A DNA stretch of 51,498 nucleotides from Agromyces sp. NDB4Y10 (GCF_001620055.1 NZ_LQGY01000006.1:1-51498); one strand, 5' to 3'. Shown: positions 16,403 through 23,892, counted from the stretch's first letter. Numbers and translations: made by a program. The notes: generated by a model from the sequence alone, not told the origin.

Positions 16403-16438
16403 ATTGGCTCTTTGCGGGAAGGCCAATCGGGGGATTGG
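16403..16438. promoter_or_regulatory. Putative MocR operator in the MocR/YczE divergent region
   Basis: Three copies of the half-site ATTGG/CCAAT: ATTGG at 16403-16407, CCAATC at 16423-16428 and GATTGG at 16433-16438. The last two form a perfect inverted repeat with a four-base spacer. They fill the 59-bp gap between the divergent starts. MocR regulators bind such half-site arrays; the assignment is by position. Confidence 0.6.
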
Positions 16439-16441
16439 ATT

Positions 16442-17158
16442 GTGACCATGTCGCTCCGCACGTTCCGCGGCCTCCGCACCGCCGACCCCGCGCCGGTCTT
16501 CGCGCGCCGCCTGGTGCAGCTCGTCGTCGGCCTGTACCTCTACGGGCTCGGCATTGCACTCATCGTGCGCGGCGAACTCGGCGTGGCCCCGTGGGACGTG
16601 CTCACCCAGGGCATCGCCAAGCAGACCGGCCTCGGCTTCGGCCTCATCACCATCATCACGAGCGGCGTGGTGCTGCTCCTGTGGATCCCGATCCGCCAGC
16701 AGCCGGGCTTCGGCACCGTCATGAACGCGCTGCTCGTGGGCCCGTTCGCCGACCTGTCGCTGTGGATGATCCCGACCGGCCTCGACCTGTGGGCGCGCAT
16801 CGTCATGCTGCTCGGCGGGATCGTCGTGCTCGCCGTCGCGACCGGCCTCTACATCGGCGCGCACTTCGGCCCCGGCCCCCGCGACGGCCTCATGACGGGC
16901 CTGCATCGCCGAACCGGATGGCGCATCTGGGTCGTCCGCACCGGCATCGAGGTGACCGTCCTGGTCACGGGCTTCCTGCTCGGCGGCAACGTGGGCATCG
17001 GCACGCTGGCGTTCGCCCTCCTGATCGGGCCCCTGTGCGGCTACACGATCCCGATGTTCGCGGTGAAGCGGCGGGCGACGGATGCCACGGAGCCGGCGGC
17101 GGTCCGGGACCGGGACATCCCGGACCCCGCCACCGATCCGTCGCCGGCGCAGGCCTGA
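16442..17158 (+). CDS. YczE/YitT-like integral membrane protein
   Basis: 238 residues with about five transmembrane segments, for example 'LVVGLYLYGLGIALIV', 'LITIITSGVVLLLWI', 'IVMLLGGIVVLAVATGLYI' and 'TVLVTGFLLGG'. The family features 'GVAPWDVLTQGI' and 'GPGPRDGLMTGL' match YczE-type proteins, often annotated as transporters of unknown substrate. The start may be GTG 16442 or ATG 16448 two codons later. It is controlled presumably by the divergent MocR regulator, which hints at a vitamin B6 or amine-related substrate. The last 35 residues are a hydrophilic cytoplasmic tail. Confidence 0.82.
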   Translation: MTMSLRTFRGLRTADPAPVFARRLVQLVVGLYLYGLGIALIVRGELGVAPWDVLTQGIAKQTGLGFGLITIITSGVVLLLWIPIRQQPGFGTVMNALLVGPFADLSLWMIPTGLDLWARIVMLLGGIVVLAVATGLYIGAHFGPGPRDGLMTGLHRRTGWRIWVVRTGIEVTVLVTGFLLGGNVGIGTLAFALLIGPLCGYTIPMFAVKRRATDATEPAAVRDRDIPDPATDPSPAQA

Positions 17159-17304
17159 GCTCCCGAACGACGCCGTCGCCGGCAGGTGGCGGATCCGCCA
17201 CCTGCCAACCACCGACCCGAGTGGATAGCGTCGCAGCCAGGACGCCGCGAGGCAGGTTCGCCGAGACCCGTGCGAGCCGCGCGGCCCACCGGAGGGGGCA
17301 CGAC

Positions 17305-17562
17305 ATGCGCGCACGCGCCATCATCATCGGAGCCGCCGGGCTCGCCGTCATCGGCTCGATCGGCATCGCCGGACCGGCCGTCGCGGCCGAGAACGGGCCG
17401 AACCCCAACGCGTCGTGCGTCGGGGTGGTCTTCCAGCCGCAGGCCACCGGGAGCCCAGGGGCGATCGCCGCCCGCGTCGCCGAGATCAAGGGCTTCGGAT
17501 TCGGCAGCTTCGGCTCCATCATCGGCGGCTGGTTCGTCCACCAGGAGGACTGCTACGGCTGA
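17305..17562 (+). CDS. Small secreted two-cysteine protein, unknown function
   Basis: 85 residues. The signal peptide is 'MRARAIIIGAAGLAVIGSIG' plus 'IAGPAVAA', with cleavage about residue 28. The mature part of 57 residues has exactly two Cys, in 'NASCVGVVFQPQ' and the C-terminal 'QEDCYG', probably forming one disulfide, with a Gly/Phe-rich middle ('GFGFGSFGSIIGGWF'). The ATG follows a strong GGAGGGGG. The gene stands alone and ends before a strong hairpin. I recognise no characterised family; the layout resembles small secreted actinobacterial peptides such as inhibitors or bacteriocin-like proteins. Confidence 0.75.
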   Translation: MRARAIIIGAAGLAVIGSIGIAGPAVAAENGPNPNASCVGVVFQPQATGSPGAIAARVAEIKGFGFGSFGSIIGGWFVHQEDCYG

Positions 17563-17587
17563 GCCGGCCGGCTCGCCCGCGCGACGC

Positions 17588-17622
17588 GCGGATGCCGCGG
17601 GGCGCGCTCCCGCGGCATCCGC
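17588..17622. terminator. Terminator hairpin built from the GATGCCGCGG motif
   Basis: Perfect 14-bp arms GCGGATGCCGCGGG (17588-17601) and CCCGCGGCATCCGC (17609-17622) with a 7-base loop. It lies between the small secreted protein gene and the TipA-like gene, which converge. Both arms contain the 9-mer over-represented throughout the window. Confidence 0.8.
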
Positions 17623-17648
17623 CTGATGATTCGCCTCAGCGGCTCCGC

Positions 17649-18407
17649 CTACAGGTTCGCCTCGGCGAACGTGCGCAGTGCGTCGCGCACGAAGGCGGCC
17701 CCCGCCTCGCCGCCGTAGTTGGCCGCGAAGCGGTCGTCGGCCACGTACATCTCGCCGAGGCCGATGACGTAGCCCTTCACGTCGCCGCCCGGATGGGCGG
17801 CCGGCGTGCCGGGCACCCCGGTCAGCCACTCGACGTGACGCCGGGCGAGCTCCTGGGCCTCCTCGCCGTCGGGCGCGACGCCCGACTCGGCGGCGGCGAT
17901 CCAGTCGCGACCGAGTGCGGCGGTGCGCTCCTTCCACGCCTGCCGCTCGTCGTCGCGCAGGCCGCGCCACCAGCGGTCGCCCTGCGCGTACGCCTCCGCG
18001 CCCCAGCGCTGCTCGACCTCGTCGCGGTACTGCGTGTGGTCGAACCCGTCGAACATGTCCTTCGCCATCATCTGTTCACCTCCCTCCAATGCCTCGATGG
18101 TCCGTTCGACCGACGCGACCTGTCGCGCCAGCCGGTCCTGCTCCTGCCGCAGCCACTCGAGGTGCCCCGCGAGCGCACGCGATTCGTCGCGCTGCCCGTC
18201 GAGCACCTCCCCGATGGCCGGCAGGCCGAGCCCGAGCTCGCGCAGCAGCAGGATGCGCTGCAGCCGCACGAGCGCGGCTCGGTCGTAGTAGCGGTAGCCA
18301 TTGGATCCGATGCGCGCGGGTTCGAGCAGCCCGATGTCGTCGTAGTGACGCAGGGTGCGGCTCGTGGTGCCCGCGAGCCGGGCGACCTCCTGGATCGACC
18401 AGTCCAT
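17649..18407 (-). CDS. MerR family regulator with TipAS-type ligand domain (TipA-like)
   Basis: 252 residues. The MerR helix-turn-helix (1-70) contains 'SIQEVARLAGTTSRTLRHYD' and 'IGSNGYRYYDRAALVRLQ'. A coiled-coil (about 75-120) follows, then a TipAS drug-binding domain (about 125-252) with 'QYRDEVEQRWGAEAY' and 'GYVIGLGEMYVADDRFAANY'. TipA proteins of Streptomyces capture thiopeptide antibiotics and activate their own promoter. Here the promoter has the 19-base spacer and central palindrome expected for MerR activation. An internal start at the ATG near 18068 could yield a short TipAS-only form, as in Streptomyces, though this is inference. Confidence 0.9.
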   Translation of the reverse strand: MDWSIQEVARLAGTTSRTLRHYDDIGLLEPARIGSNGYRYYDRAALVRLQRILLLRELGLGLPAIGEVLDGQRDESRALAGHLEWLRQEQDRLARQVASVERTIEALEGGEQMMAKDMFDGFDHTQYRDEVEQRWGAEAYAQGDRWWRGLRDDERQAWKERTAALGRDWIAAAESGVAPDGEEAQELARRHVEWLTGVPGTPAAHPGGDVKGYVIGLGEMYVADDRFAANYGGEAGAAFVRDALRTFAEANL

Positions 18408-18442
18408 GCGCGTCTCCTCTCCTCCGGCATCCGCTTCACCCG

Positions 18443-18473
18443 ATGCTAGAAGTTGACGCCGCGTCAAGGTCAA
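18443..18473 (-). promoter_or_regulatory. MerR-type promoter with 19-bp spacer and palindromic operator
   Basis: On the minus strand, a -35 TTGACC (18473-18468) and a -10 TAGCAT (18448-18443) are separated by 19 bases, the elongated spacing that MerR proteins correct by DNA distortion. The spacer holds the 15-bp palindrome TTGACGC-G-GCGTCAA (18453-18467). The TipA-like gene starts 35 bases downstream, so autoregulation is expected. Confidence 0.8.
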
Positions 18474-18494
18474 GCGGATGCCGCGGCCCGACCC

Positions 18495-18550
18495 TTGACC
18501 TCGCTGCACACGCGATATATCGTGACTTGCGAACAACGCGATATATCGCG
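18495..18550 (+). promoter_or_regulatory. PadR-type double operator and promoter of the DUF4097-padR operon
   Basis: Two copies of a CGATATATCG core, 26 bp centre to centre: CGCGATATATCGTG (18511-18524) and the perfect 14-bp palindrome CGCGATATATCGCG (18537-18550). A -35 TTGACC (18495-18500) with a 17-base spacer puts a -10 TATCGT (18518-18523) inside the first copy. A+T-rich palindromes are exceptional in this sequence. The operon encodes a PadR repressor, so negative autoregulation is likely. Confidence 0.8.
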
Positions 18551-18612
18551 AAACGCGCCCGTCGGGCGCCGGCGGAGCGGCATCCGCTCGCCCAGGAACG
18601 AAGGAGCACCGC

Positions 18613-19455
18613 ATGGCCATCGAGAAGTGGGTCGTGAACCCCGGCGAGACCCGGGTCATCGACCTCGAGCTCGTCCGCAAGCTGAAGGTCAGCCTCATCG
18701 GCGGCAAGGTCGACATCATCGCGCACGACGAGCCCGGCGCCCGCGTCGAGGTGTCGAGCGTCACCGGCAAGGACCTGCTGATCCAGATCGACGGCGACTC
18801 GCTCGAGATCGACCACCCGCAGCTGCGGTGGGACAACTTCATCGAGGTCTTCAAGGGCTTCCGAGGCAGTGCGAAGGCCGAGATCTCGATCCTCGCGCCG
18901 CGCGCGGTCGCGATGAAGCTCGGCGTGGTCTCGGGCGACGCGCTCGTGTCGGGCTTCGACAACGACGGCAAGTTCAGCGCCGTCAACGGCGACCTCGTGA
19001 TCGACAACCACGCCGGCGACATCGAGTGCTCGAGCGTCTCGGGCGAGGTCTCGGTCGGCGACCACACCGGCCGCGTCGTCGCCCACACCGTCTCGGGTGA
19101 CGTGACCGTCACGGGCGAGGTCGGCTCGTTCAAGGCCGACACCGTCTCGGGCGACATGATCCTCGACGTGCGCGGAACCCCGAGCCGCGTCGACACGAAC
19201 ACCGTGTCGGGCGACCTCACCGTGCGCTTCGACGCCGGCAGCGGCGCCCGCTACCGGGTCAACACGGTCAGCGGCTCGCTCCTGCTCGACGACACCCAGA
19301 TGCGCGGCATGCTCGGCAAGGGCTTCGAGCGCATCACGGGCGAGCTGCAGGGCACCTGGCTCGACCTCGCCGCCAACAGCGTCTCCGGGAACATCTCGGT
19401 GATCCGCCGCCAGACCGCGGGGGCCACCGCCGACACGGGCGAGGCATCCGCATGA
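18613..19455 (+). CDS. DUF4097 family beta-strand repeat protein
   Basis: 280 residues with no signal peptide or membrane segment. From about residue 95 to 270 it consists of repeated 'xxVSGDxxV' strands: 'GVVSGDALV', 'SSVSGEVSV', 'HTVSGDVTV', 'DTVSGDMIL', 'NTVSGDLTV' and 'NSVSGNISV'. This is the DUF4097 right-handed beta-helix pattern. Function is unknown; relatives are often paired with PadR regulators and envelope-stress genes. The ATG follows GAAGGAG. Its stop overlaps the padR start by four bases (ATGA). Two PadR-like palindromes lie about 65-100 bp upstream. Confidence 0.88.
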   Translation: MAIEKWVVNPGETRVIDLELVRKLKVSLIGGKVDIIAHDEPGARVEVSSVTGKDLLIQIDGDSLEIDHPQLRWDNFIEVFKGFRGSAKAEISILAPRAVAMKLGVVSGDALVSGFDNDGKFSAVNGDLVIDNHAGDIECSSVSGEVSVGDHTGRVVAHTVSGDVTVTGEVGSFKADTVSGDMILDVRGTPSRVDTNTVSGDLTVRFDAGSGARYRVNTVSGSLLLDDTQMRGMLGKGFERITGELQGTWLDLAANSVSGNISVIRRQTAGATADTGEASA

Positions 19456-20063
19456 CGCCGCCCGTCTTCGCCCACGGCAACCTGCGCCTCTACCTGCTCG
19501 CGCTGCTCGAGGAGCAGCCGCGACACGGGTACGAGCTCATCCAGGCCCTGTCCGAGCGCTTCGGCGGAACCTACTCGCCGAGCGCTGGCACCATCTACCC
19601 CCGGCTCGCGAAGCTCGAGGAGGAGGGGCTCGTCTCCAAGCGCACCGACGGTCGCAAGTCGGTCTACGAGATCACCGACGCCGGTCGTGCCGAGCTCGAG
19701 TCGCGCCGCCACGAGCTCGACGCGATCGAGGATGACGTGACCGACTCGGTCCGCCGCCTCGCGCAGGGCGTGCGAGCCGAGGTGGATGCCGCGATGCGCA
19801 CGCTGCGCGCCGAACTCGCCAACGCCGCGCGCGAGGCGAAGAAGGCCGCGTCCACCGAGCACCCGACCCCGCAGCCGAGCGCGGACGCCACCCGCGCCGT
19901 CCACGAGGCCGACCTCGCGATCACCGAGTTCCGGCAGCAGATCCGGCGCGAGCTGCGCAGCCAGGCCAACCGGGGCCGGGTCGACGCCGACACCGTCGCA
20001 CTGCTGCGCTCGCGCCTCGCCGACGTCCGCGCCGAGGTGCTGCAGGAGCTCGCCCAGCGCTGA
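19452..20063 (+). CDS. PadR family transcriptional regulator
   Basis: 203 residues. The winged helix (about 8-85) has 'HGYELIQALSERFGG', 'YSPSAGTIYPRLAKLEEEGL' (20 residues) and 'RKSVYEITDAGRAEL'. A long charged C-terminal region (90-200) is predicted coiled-coil for dimerisation. PadR proteins are repressors released by phenolics, drugs or envelope stress; the ligand here is unknown. It is co-translated with the DUF4097 gene and likely represses the operon through the CGATATATCG operators upstream. Confidence 0.92.
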   Translation: MTPPVFAHGNLRLYLLALLEEQPRHGYELIQALSERFGGTYSPSAGTIYPRLAKLEEEGLVSKRTDGRKSVYEITDAGRAELESRRHELDAIEDDVTDSVRRLAQGVRAEVDAAMRTLRAELANAAREAKKAASTEHPTPQPSADATRAVHEADLAITEFRQQIRRELRSQANRGRVDADTVALLRSRLADVRAEVLQELAQR

Positions 20064-20091
20064 CCGCACGGCGCCCGCCGCCATCGGCCGG

Positions 20092-20148
20092 GCAGGGGAC
20101 CCGCATCATGACCGCTCCCGAGTCGCGGCATGATGCGGGTCCTCCTGC
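20092..20148. terminator. Long hairpin downstream of padR, probable terminator
   Basis: The arms are 20092-20110 (GCAGGGGACCCGCATCATG) and 20129-20148 (CATGATGCGGGTCCTCCTGC). They are fully complementary except for one bulged base, with an 18-base loop. The stem is unusually long for a terminator, and the central 14 bp are perfect. It lies 29 bases after padR and 52 before the GNAT gene. It could alternatively be a solitary repeat element. Confidence 0.7.
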
Positions 20149-20199
20149 GTTCGCGGCGGATCGAGCAGATGTCGGCGGCGCCGGGTTGACTGGGAACCC

Positions 20200-20712
20200 A
20201 TGACGGACGTCACGTTGCGCGCCTGGTCCGAGGACGACCTCGAGCTGCTCCGCCGCGCGAACACGCCGGAGCTCATGGACCAGCTCGGCGGCCCCGAGAC
20301 CGACGCCGCGGTGCGTGCGCGGCACCAGCGCTACCTCCGCCTCGGTCGCGAGGGCACGGCGCACCAGTTCCGCATCGTCATCCCGGAGCACCCGGAGGGC
20401 GTCGGCATCGTCGGCTTCTGGCGCCGCGAGTGGCAGGGCCGGCCGGTTCTCGAGGCCGGGTGGTCGGTCGAGGCGGCGTACCGCGGTCGCGGGATCGCCC
20501 CGGCCGCGGTCATGGCGATGCTCGACACGGCGCGCGAACGTGGCGAGCGACTCCCGGTCCATGCCTTCCCTCGCGTCGACAACCCGGCGTCGAACGCGGT
20601 GTGCCGCAAGGCCGGCTTCCGGCTCCTGGGTGAGGCCGCCTTCGAGGTCGCGAACGGGCGCGTGCTGCACGCGAACGACTGGGTCGCCGACCTCGTCGCC
20701 ACCGCTCGCTAG
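20200..20712 (+). CDS. GNAT family N-acetyltransferase
   Basis: 170 residues. The GNAT fold starts with 'DVTLRAWSEDDLELLRRAN'; the acetyl-CoA loop is 'SVEAAYRGRGIAPAA' (about 88-102), followed by 'RVDNPASNAVCRKAGFRLLG', the usual C-terminal signature of RimJ-like acetyltransferases. The substrate is unknown. The gene converges with the FMO-like gene and the two stop codons overlap in the tetranucleotide CTAG (20709-20712). Confidence 0.85.
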   Translation: MTDVTLRAWSEDDLELLRRANTPELMDQLGGPETDAAVRARHQRYLRLGREGTAHQFRIVIPEHPEGVGIVGFWRREWQGRPVLEAGWSVEAAYRGRGIAPAAVMAMLDTARERGERLPVHAFPRVDNPASNAVCRKAGFRLLGEAAFEVANGRVLHANDWVADLVATAR

Positions 20713-21878
20713 ATCATGGCCATGATCTGCCGGGCGATCATGCGCCCGGCGCGGTTCGCGCCGATCGTCGACGCCTGCGGACCGTAGCCCGCGAGGAACA
20801 CCCGCGGGTCGTTCCACGAGGCCCCCTGGCCCACGGTGACGCCGCCCGCCTTCTCGCGCAGCTTGAGCGGCGCGAGGTGGCGCAGCTCCGGGCGGAACCC
20901 GGTGGCCCAGATGATGGCGTCGGCACGGGCCGACGACCCGTCGCTCCAAACGACCCGGTCGGCCTCGATGTGCTCGAACATGGGCTTGGCGACGAGCAGC
21001 CCGCGCTCGATGCCGGCCGCGATGCGGCGGCTCTTCGGCACACCGGTGCCGCTCACGATCGACGGCAGCGCGCGGCCCGCGCGCGCCGCCTCGTCCTGCT
21101 TGGCCACGGCAGCCGACGCGCCCTCCAGGTCGAGCTCCTGCCGGTCCAGCCAGTCGATCGGCCGACGGGAGACCCAGGTCAGCTCGGCCGCGACGTCCTC
21201 GAGCTCGAGCATGAACCCGATGGCCGACGTGCCGCCGCCGACCACCACGACGTGCTGGTCGCGGAAGGCCTCGGCGTCCACGTAGTCCGAGGTGTGCACG
21301 TGCCGGCCCCGGAAGTCGCCCATGCCCGGGTAGTACGGCACGAACGGCGAACCCCAGGTGCCCGTCGCGTTCACGAGGAACTGGGTCCGCAGTTCGCCGA
21401 CCGGCGTCTCGGGCCGCTCGGGCTCGCGGAACGTCTTGCGCCGGCGCCCGAAGAACCCGCGCGCCTTCTCCTCCTCCACGGGCTGCGGCGCGAGGTCGCC
21501 GTACTCGATGCGCAGGTCGACACCGTCGTTCGCGACGCGCCGCACGTCGATCGGCCGGTGCACGCGGAGGTCGTAGTGCTGCTCGAACCGCCCGTAGTAG
21601 TCCGCGACGACCTCCTTGGCCGGCAGCGACCGGTCGGCGGTCTCGAAGCTCAGGCCCAGCTCGGCCATGCCGGGCAGGTCGTTGACCTTGTGGGCGGTGC
21701 CGAGCCGGAGCGAGGACCACCGGTGCTGCCAGGCGCCGCCGGGCCCCGGCGCGCGGTCGAGCATGACGAAGTCCTCGTCGGCGACGAGCTCGAATCGCCG
21801 CAGGTAGAACGCCACCGACAGGCCCGCCTGACCGGCGCCGATCACCGCCACCTTCACGCGCTCGGGGATCGATTCCAC
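20709..21878 (-). CDS. FAD/NAD(P)-dependent oxidoreductase (flavin-containing monooxygenase-like)
   Basis: 389 residues. FAD-binding 'VAVIGAGQAGLSVAFYLRR' sits at residues 9-27 and a second Rossmann motif, 'VVVVGGGTSAIGFMLEL', near 213-229. 'IIWATGFRPELRHL' near the C-terminus is the ATG/D motif linking FAD and substrate. The order matches class B flavoprotein monooxygenases and related thioredoxin-reductase-like oxidases. The strict Baeyer-Villiger fingerprint is not seen, so the substrate is open. The start is a GTG at 21878. A basic insert ('GFFGRRRKTFRE', about 136-147) is unusual for the family. Confidence 0.85.
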   Translation of the reverse strand: MESIPERVKVAVIGAGQAGLSVAFYLRRFELVADEDFVMLDRAPGPGGAWQHRWSSLRLGTAHKVNDLPGMAELGLSFETADRSLPAKEVVADYYGRFEQHYDLRVHRPIDVRRVANDGVDLRIEYGDLAPQPVEEEKARGFFGRRRKTFREPERPETPVGELRTQFLVNATGTWGSPFVPYYPGMGDFRGRHVHTSDYVDAEAFRDQHVVVVGGGTSAIGFMLELEDVAAELTWVSRRPIDWLDRQELDLEGASAAVAKQDEAARAGRALPSIVSGTGVPKSRRIAAGIERGLLVAKPMFEHIEADRVVWSDGSSARADAIIWATGFRPELRHLAPLKLREKAGGVTVGQGASWNDPRVFLAGYGPQASTIGANRAGRMIARQIMAMI

Positions 21879-22056
21879 CCGTCTATCTCAGCACGTTCCC
21901 GCGTTCACCGCGGGCGAGGAAGGCAACTCCGCGGGCGCCGCGGGGGACGGCGTCCGGGCGTCCCGGCGGTGCTAAACTATCGGCCGGGATTGATCATTAT
22001 CAGAAGAGCCGGGTGACGTACATCCCACCCGGCCAGACGTCGTAAGGGGGTCACGC

Positions 22057-22263
22057 ATGGGGCGCGGCCGTCAGAAAGCCAAGCACACCAAGGTCGCGCG
22101 GGAGCTCAAGTACTTCAGCCCCGCGACCGACTACAGCGCGCTCGAGCGCGAGCTCACGGCTTCCAACCACGACCACTACGACGACGAAGCGTCGAAGTGG
22201 GCCGAGTACGCAGCTGACGACGACTCGTTCGTGGCCGACGACGGAACGCACCGGGCCTCCTGA
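22057..22263 (+). CDS. DUF3073 family protein
   Basis: 68 residues. 'MGRGRQKAKHTKVARELKYF' followed by 'SPATDYSALERELT' and an acidic tail is the DUF3073 signature. This small protein is conserved across actinobacteria and often found near purine genes, as here with purM 2.5 kb away. The basic N-terminus suggests nucleic-acid or ribosome contact, but function is unknown. A GTAAGGGGG ribosome-binding site precedes the ATG, and the mRNA leader is long. A stem-loop follows the stop. Confidence 0.93.
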   Translation: MGRGRQKAKHTKVARELKYFSPATDYSALERELTASNHDHYDDEASKWAEYAADDDSFVADDGTHRAS

Positions 22264-22275
22264 TCCCACCGCATC

Positions 22276-22293
22276 CCCTCGCTGACGCGAGGG
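22276..22293. terminator. Stem-loop between converging genes
   Basis: CCCTCGC-TGAC-GCGAGGG: a perfect 7-bp stem with a four-base loop, 12 bases after DUF3073 and 7 before the end of the opposing gene. Short, but well placed to terminate both transcripts. Confidence 0.65.
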
Positions 22294-22300
22294 CGGCCGC

Positions 22301-23077
22301 CTACGAGCCTGCGCCGTTCGTCGGCGCCGGCTCGACCCGCACCTCGTAGGTGCGCACGTCGAGGCCGGGCACCGTCAGCGTGCGGTCCGCCGAGGCCATC
22401 ACGAATCCCGCCCCGGTGAACGGACCGCGGACCTCGCCGGGCTTCAGGACCACGCGTCCGCCGTCGGGAAGTCGCACCTCGATCGTGTCGGTGCGCTCCC
22501 CCGACCTCGCCGCGGCGAGCTCGAGGCTGACCCGCTCACCGTCGCAGCCCGCGTCCGCGACCCGGTCGAGGGCTTGGCTGCGGCCGTCCCACACGGCGAG
22601 CACGTACGCGTCGCCGTCGGACCCGCACGCGACTCCCCAGCCGGCGCCGGACTCCCCCAGCACGGTGATCCCGCCGACGAACAGCTCGTCTCCGGCGACG
22701 CCCGGGGGCAGGTCGAGCGTCGCCGACACCGTCATCGCGTCGGTGGCGGGCGAGGCGGTCCAGAACGGCTGCATCGCGCCCGGGGCGACGGCCCGCAGCC
22801 GGAGCACCGACCCGGCGACCTCCGCGGTCCAGCCGTCGTCCGAGGCGACCGGTCCATCGGGCTCGTCGGCGAAGTCGATCGACTGCAACGAGACGAGGTC
22901 GCGCGAGTCGTCGGCGCCCAGCAGCTGCACGCCCACCGCCGTGGCGCCGGCCGCGGCCAGCACGAGCGCGACGGCGCCCGCGACGGTCCGTGCTCGACCG
23001 GGGCGGCGCGGGCGCGACTCCGGTGCGCCGGCGGTGTCGGCACCGGCCCGTTCGGCCGACTCGATCGACTCCCCCAT
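22301..23077 (-). CDS. Membrane-anchored extracytoplasmic protein, unknown function
   Basis: 258 residues. A cytoplasmic N-terminus rich in Arg and Pro (1-29) is followed by one transmembrane helix 'TVAGAVALVLAAAGATAVGV' (about 31-50), then a roughly 200-residue extracytoplasmic domain. That domain has two Cys ('VACGSDGDAY' and 'ADAGCDGERV') likely to form a disulfide and a beta-rich composition. The wording 'PFWTASPATDAMTVSATLDL' and 'WGVACGSDGDAYVLAVWDG' resembles concanavalin-like or DUF1080-like lectin folds, a weak guess. The start at 23077 is uncertain because no strong ribosome-binding site is visible. Confidence 0.7.
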   Translation of the reverse strand: MGESIESAERAGADTAGAPESRPRRPGRARTVAGAVALVLAAAGATAVGVQLLGADDSRDLVSLQSIDFADEPDGPVASDDGWTAEVAGSVLRLRAVAPGAMQPFWTASPATDAMTVSATLDLPPGVAGDELFVGGITVLGESGAGWGVACGSDGDAYVLAVWDGRSQALDRVADAGCDGERVSLELAAARSGERTDTIEVRLPDGGRVVLKPGEVRGPFTGAGFVMASADRTLTVPGLDVRTYEVRVEPAPTNGAGS

Positions 23078-23226
23078 CGCCTTCCCCCACGATCGGATCC
23101 GGCGCGCCCCGTCGCCGCCGGTCGCCGGCCGGAGGCTGCGGTCGCGGCATCCGCCACGGCGATTGCGATCACGGTACCGGCCGTCCGGCGCGCGGCCCGA
23201 GGCACAAGGTCCCGCGTGTCGCCCGG

Positions 23227-23892
23227 TCAGCGACGTGTCATCCGTCGCAGGCCCCACCCGGTGACGAGCGCGACGGTGAGCGCCATGAGCACCCCGCCCA
23301 TCGCGAACCACGCGAACAGCTGCGCCGTCGGAGTCGACTCGTCGATGAACGGCGACGGCAGGAACGTGAACCCCAGCCCGACCAGCCAGGCCGCCATGTT
23401 GAGCGGCACCCACCGCCAGGCGCGCGGCACGCCCGCGGCGCGGAGCACCGGCCACTGGGCCACCGGGATCGTCGCGAGCAGCACCAGCCCGCCCGCGCCG
23501 ACCGCGACCCACGTGGCGGGCGCGGTGAAGTCGAGCGGCGAGCCGAGGTCGGCGAGGGTGGGCGGCAGCATCCCGATCGACCAGGCGACGGATGCCGCGA
23601 CCGCCGTCGCCGCCACCCATCGCCCCACCCGCACCGCGGCGCGCGTGCCCCGCAGCGCCAGCGACTGTCCGAGCCCGAGCAGCGCGCCCTCGCCCGCGCC
23701 TGCGACCACGAGCAGCCCCCAGGCGGCCCAGCCGTCGAGGCCCAGCGCCGAGGCGATCCAGAAGCCGGTCACCGGGATGAGGAAGCCGACGCCCTCGCCC
23801 GCGACCACGAGGGCCGTCCAGCGGCCGAGGCGCACCGGCGTGCCCGCGCGCTCGGCGACCGCGGGGGCCGGGGTCTCGGACCGGAGGCTCAT
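23227..23892 (-). CDS. Integral membrane protein, unknown function
   Basis: 221 residues with about six hydrophobic segments, among them 'ALVVAGEGVGFLIPVTGFWI', 'AAWGLLVVAGAGEGALLGLG', 'TWVAVGAGGLVLLATIPVA' and 'GGVLMALTVALVTGWGL'. Pro, Trp and Gly recur at helix ends. No catalytic or transport signature is seen and I recognise no family. TACCGT lies six bases before the ATG, so it should be transcribed leaderless and independently of its neighbours. Confidence 0.75.
   Translation of the reverse strand: MSLRSETPAPAVAERAGTPVRLGRWTALVVAGEGVGFLIPVTGFWIASALGLDGWAAWGLLVVAGAGEGALLGLGQSLALRGTRAAVRVGRWVAATAVAASVAWSIGMLPPTLADLGSPLDFTAPATWVAVGAGGLVLLATIPVAQWPVLRAAGVPRAWRWVPLNMAAWLVGLGFTFLPSPFIDESTPTAQLFAWFAMGGVLMALTVALVTGWGLRRMTRR

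Noticed and set aside
20092..20148. Inverted repeats as ends of a small insertion element (MITE)
   Set aside because: The arms enclose only an 18-base loop and no target-site duplication is visible. A terminator-like hairpin is the simpler reading.
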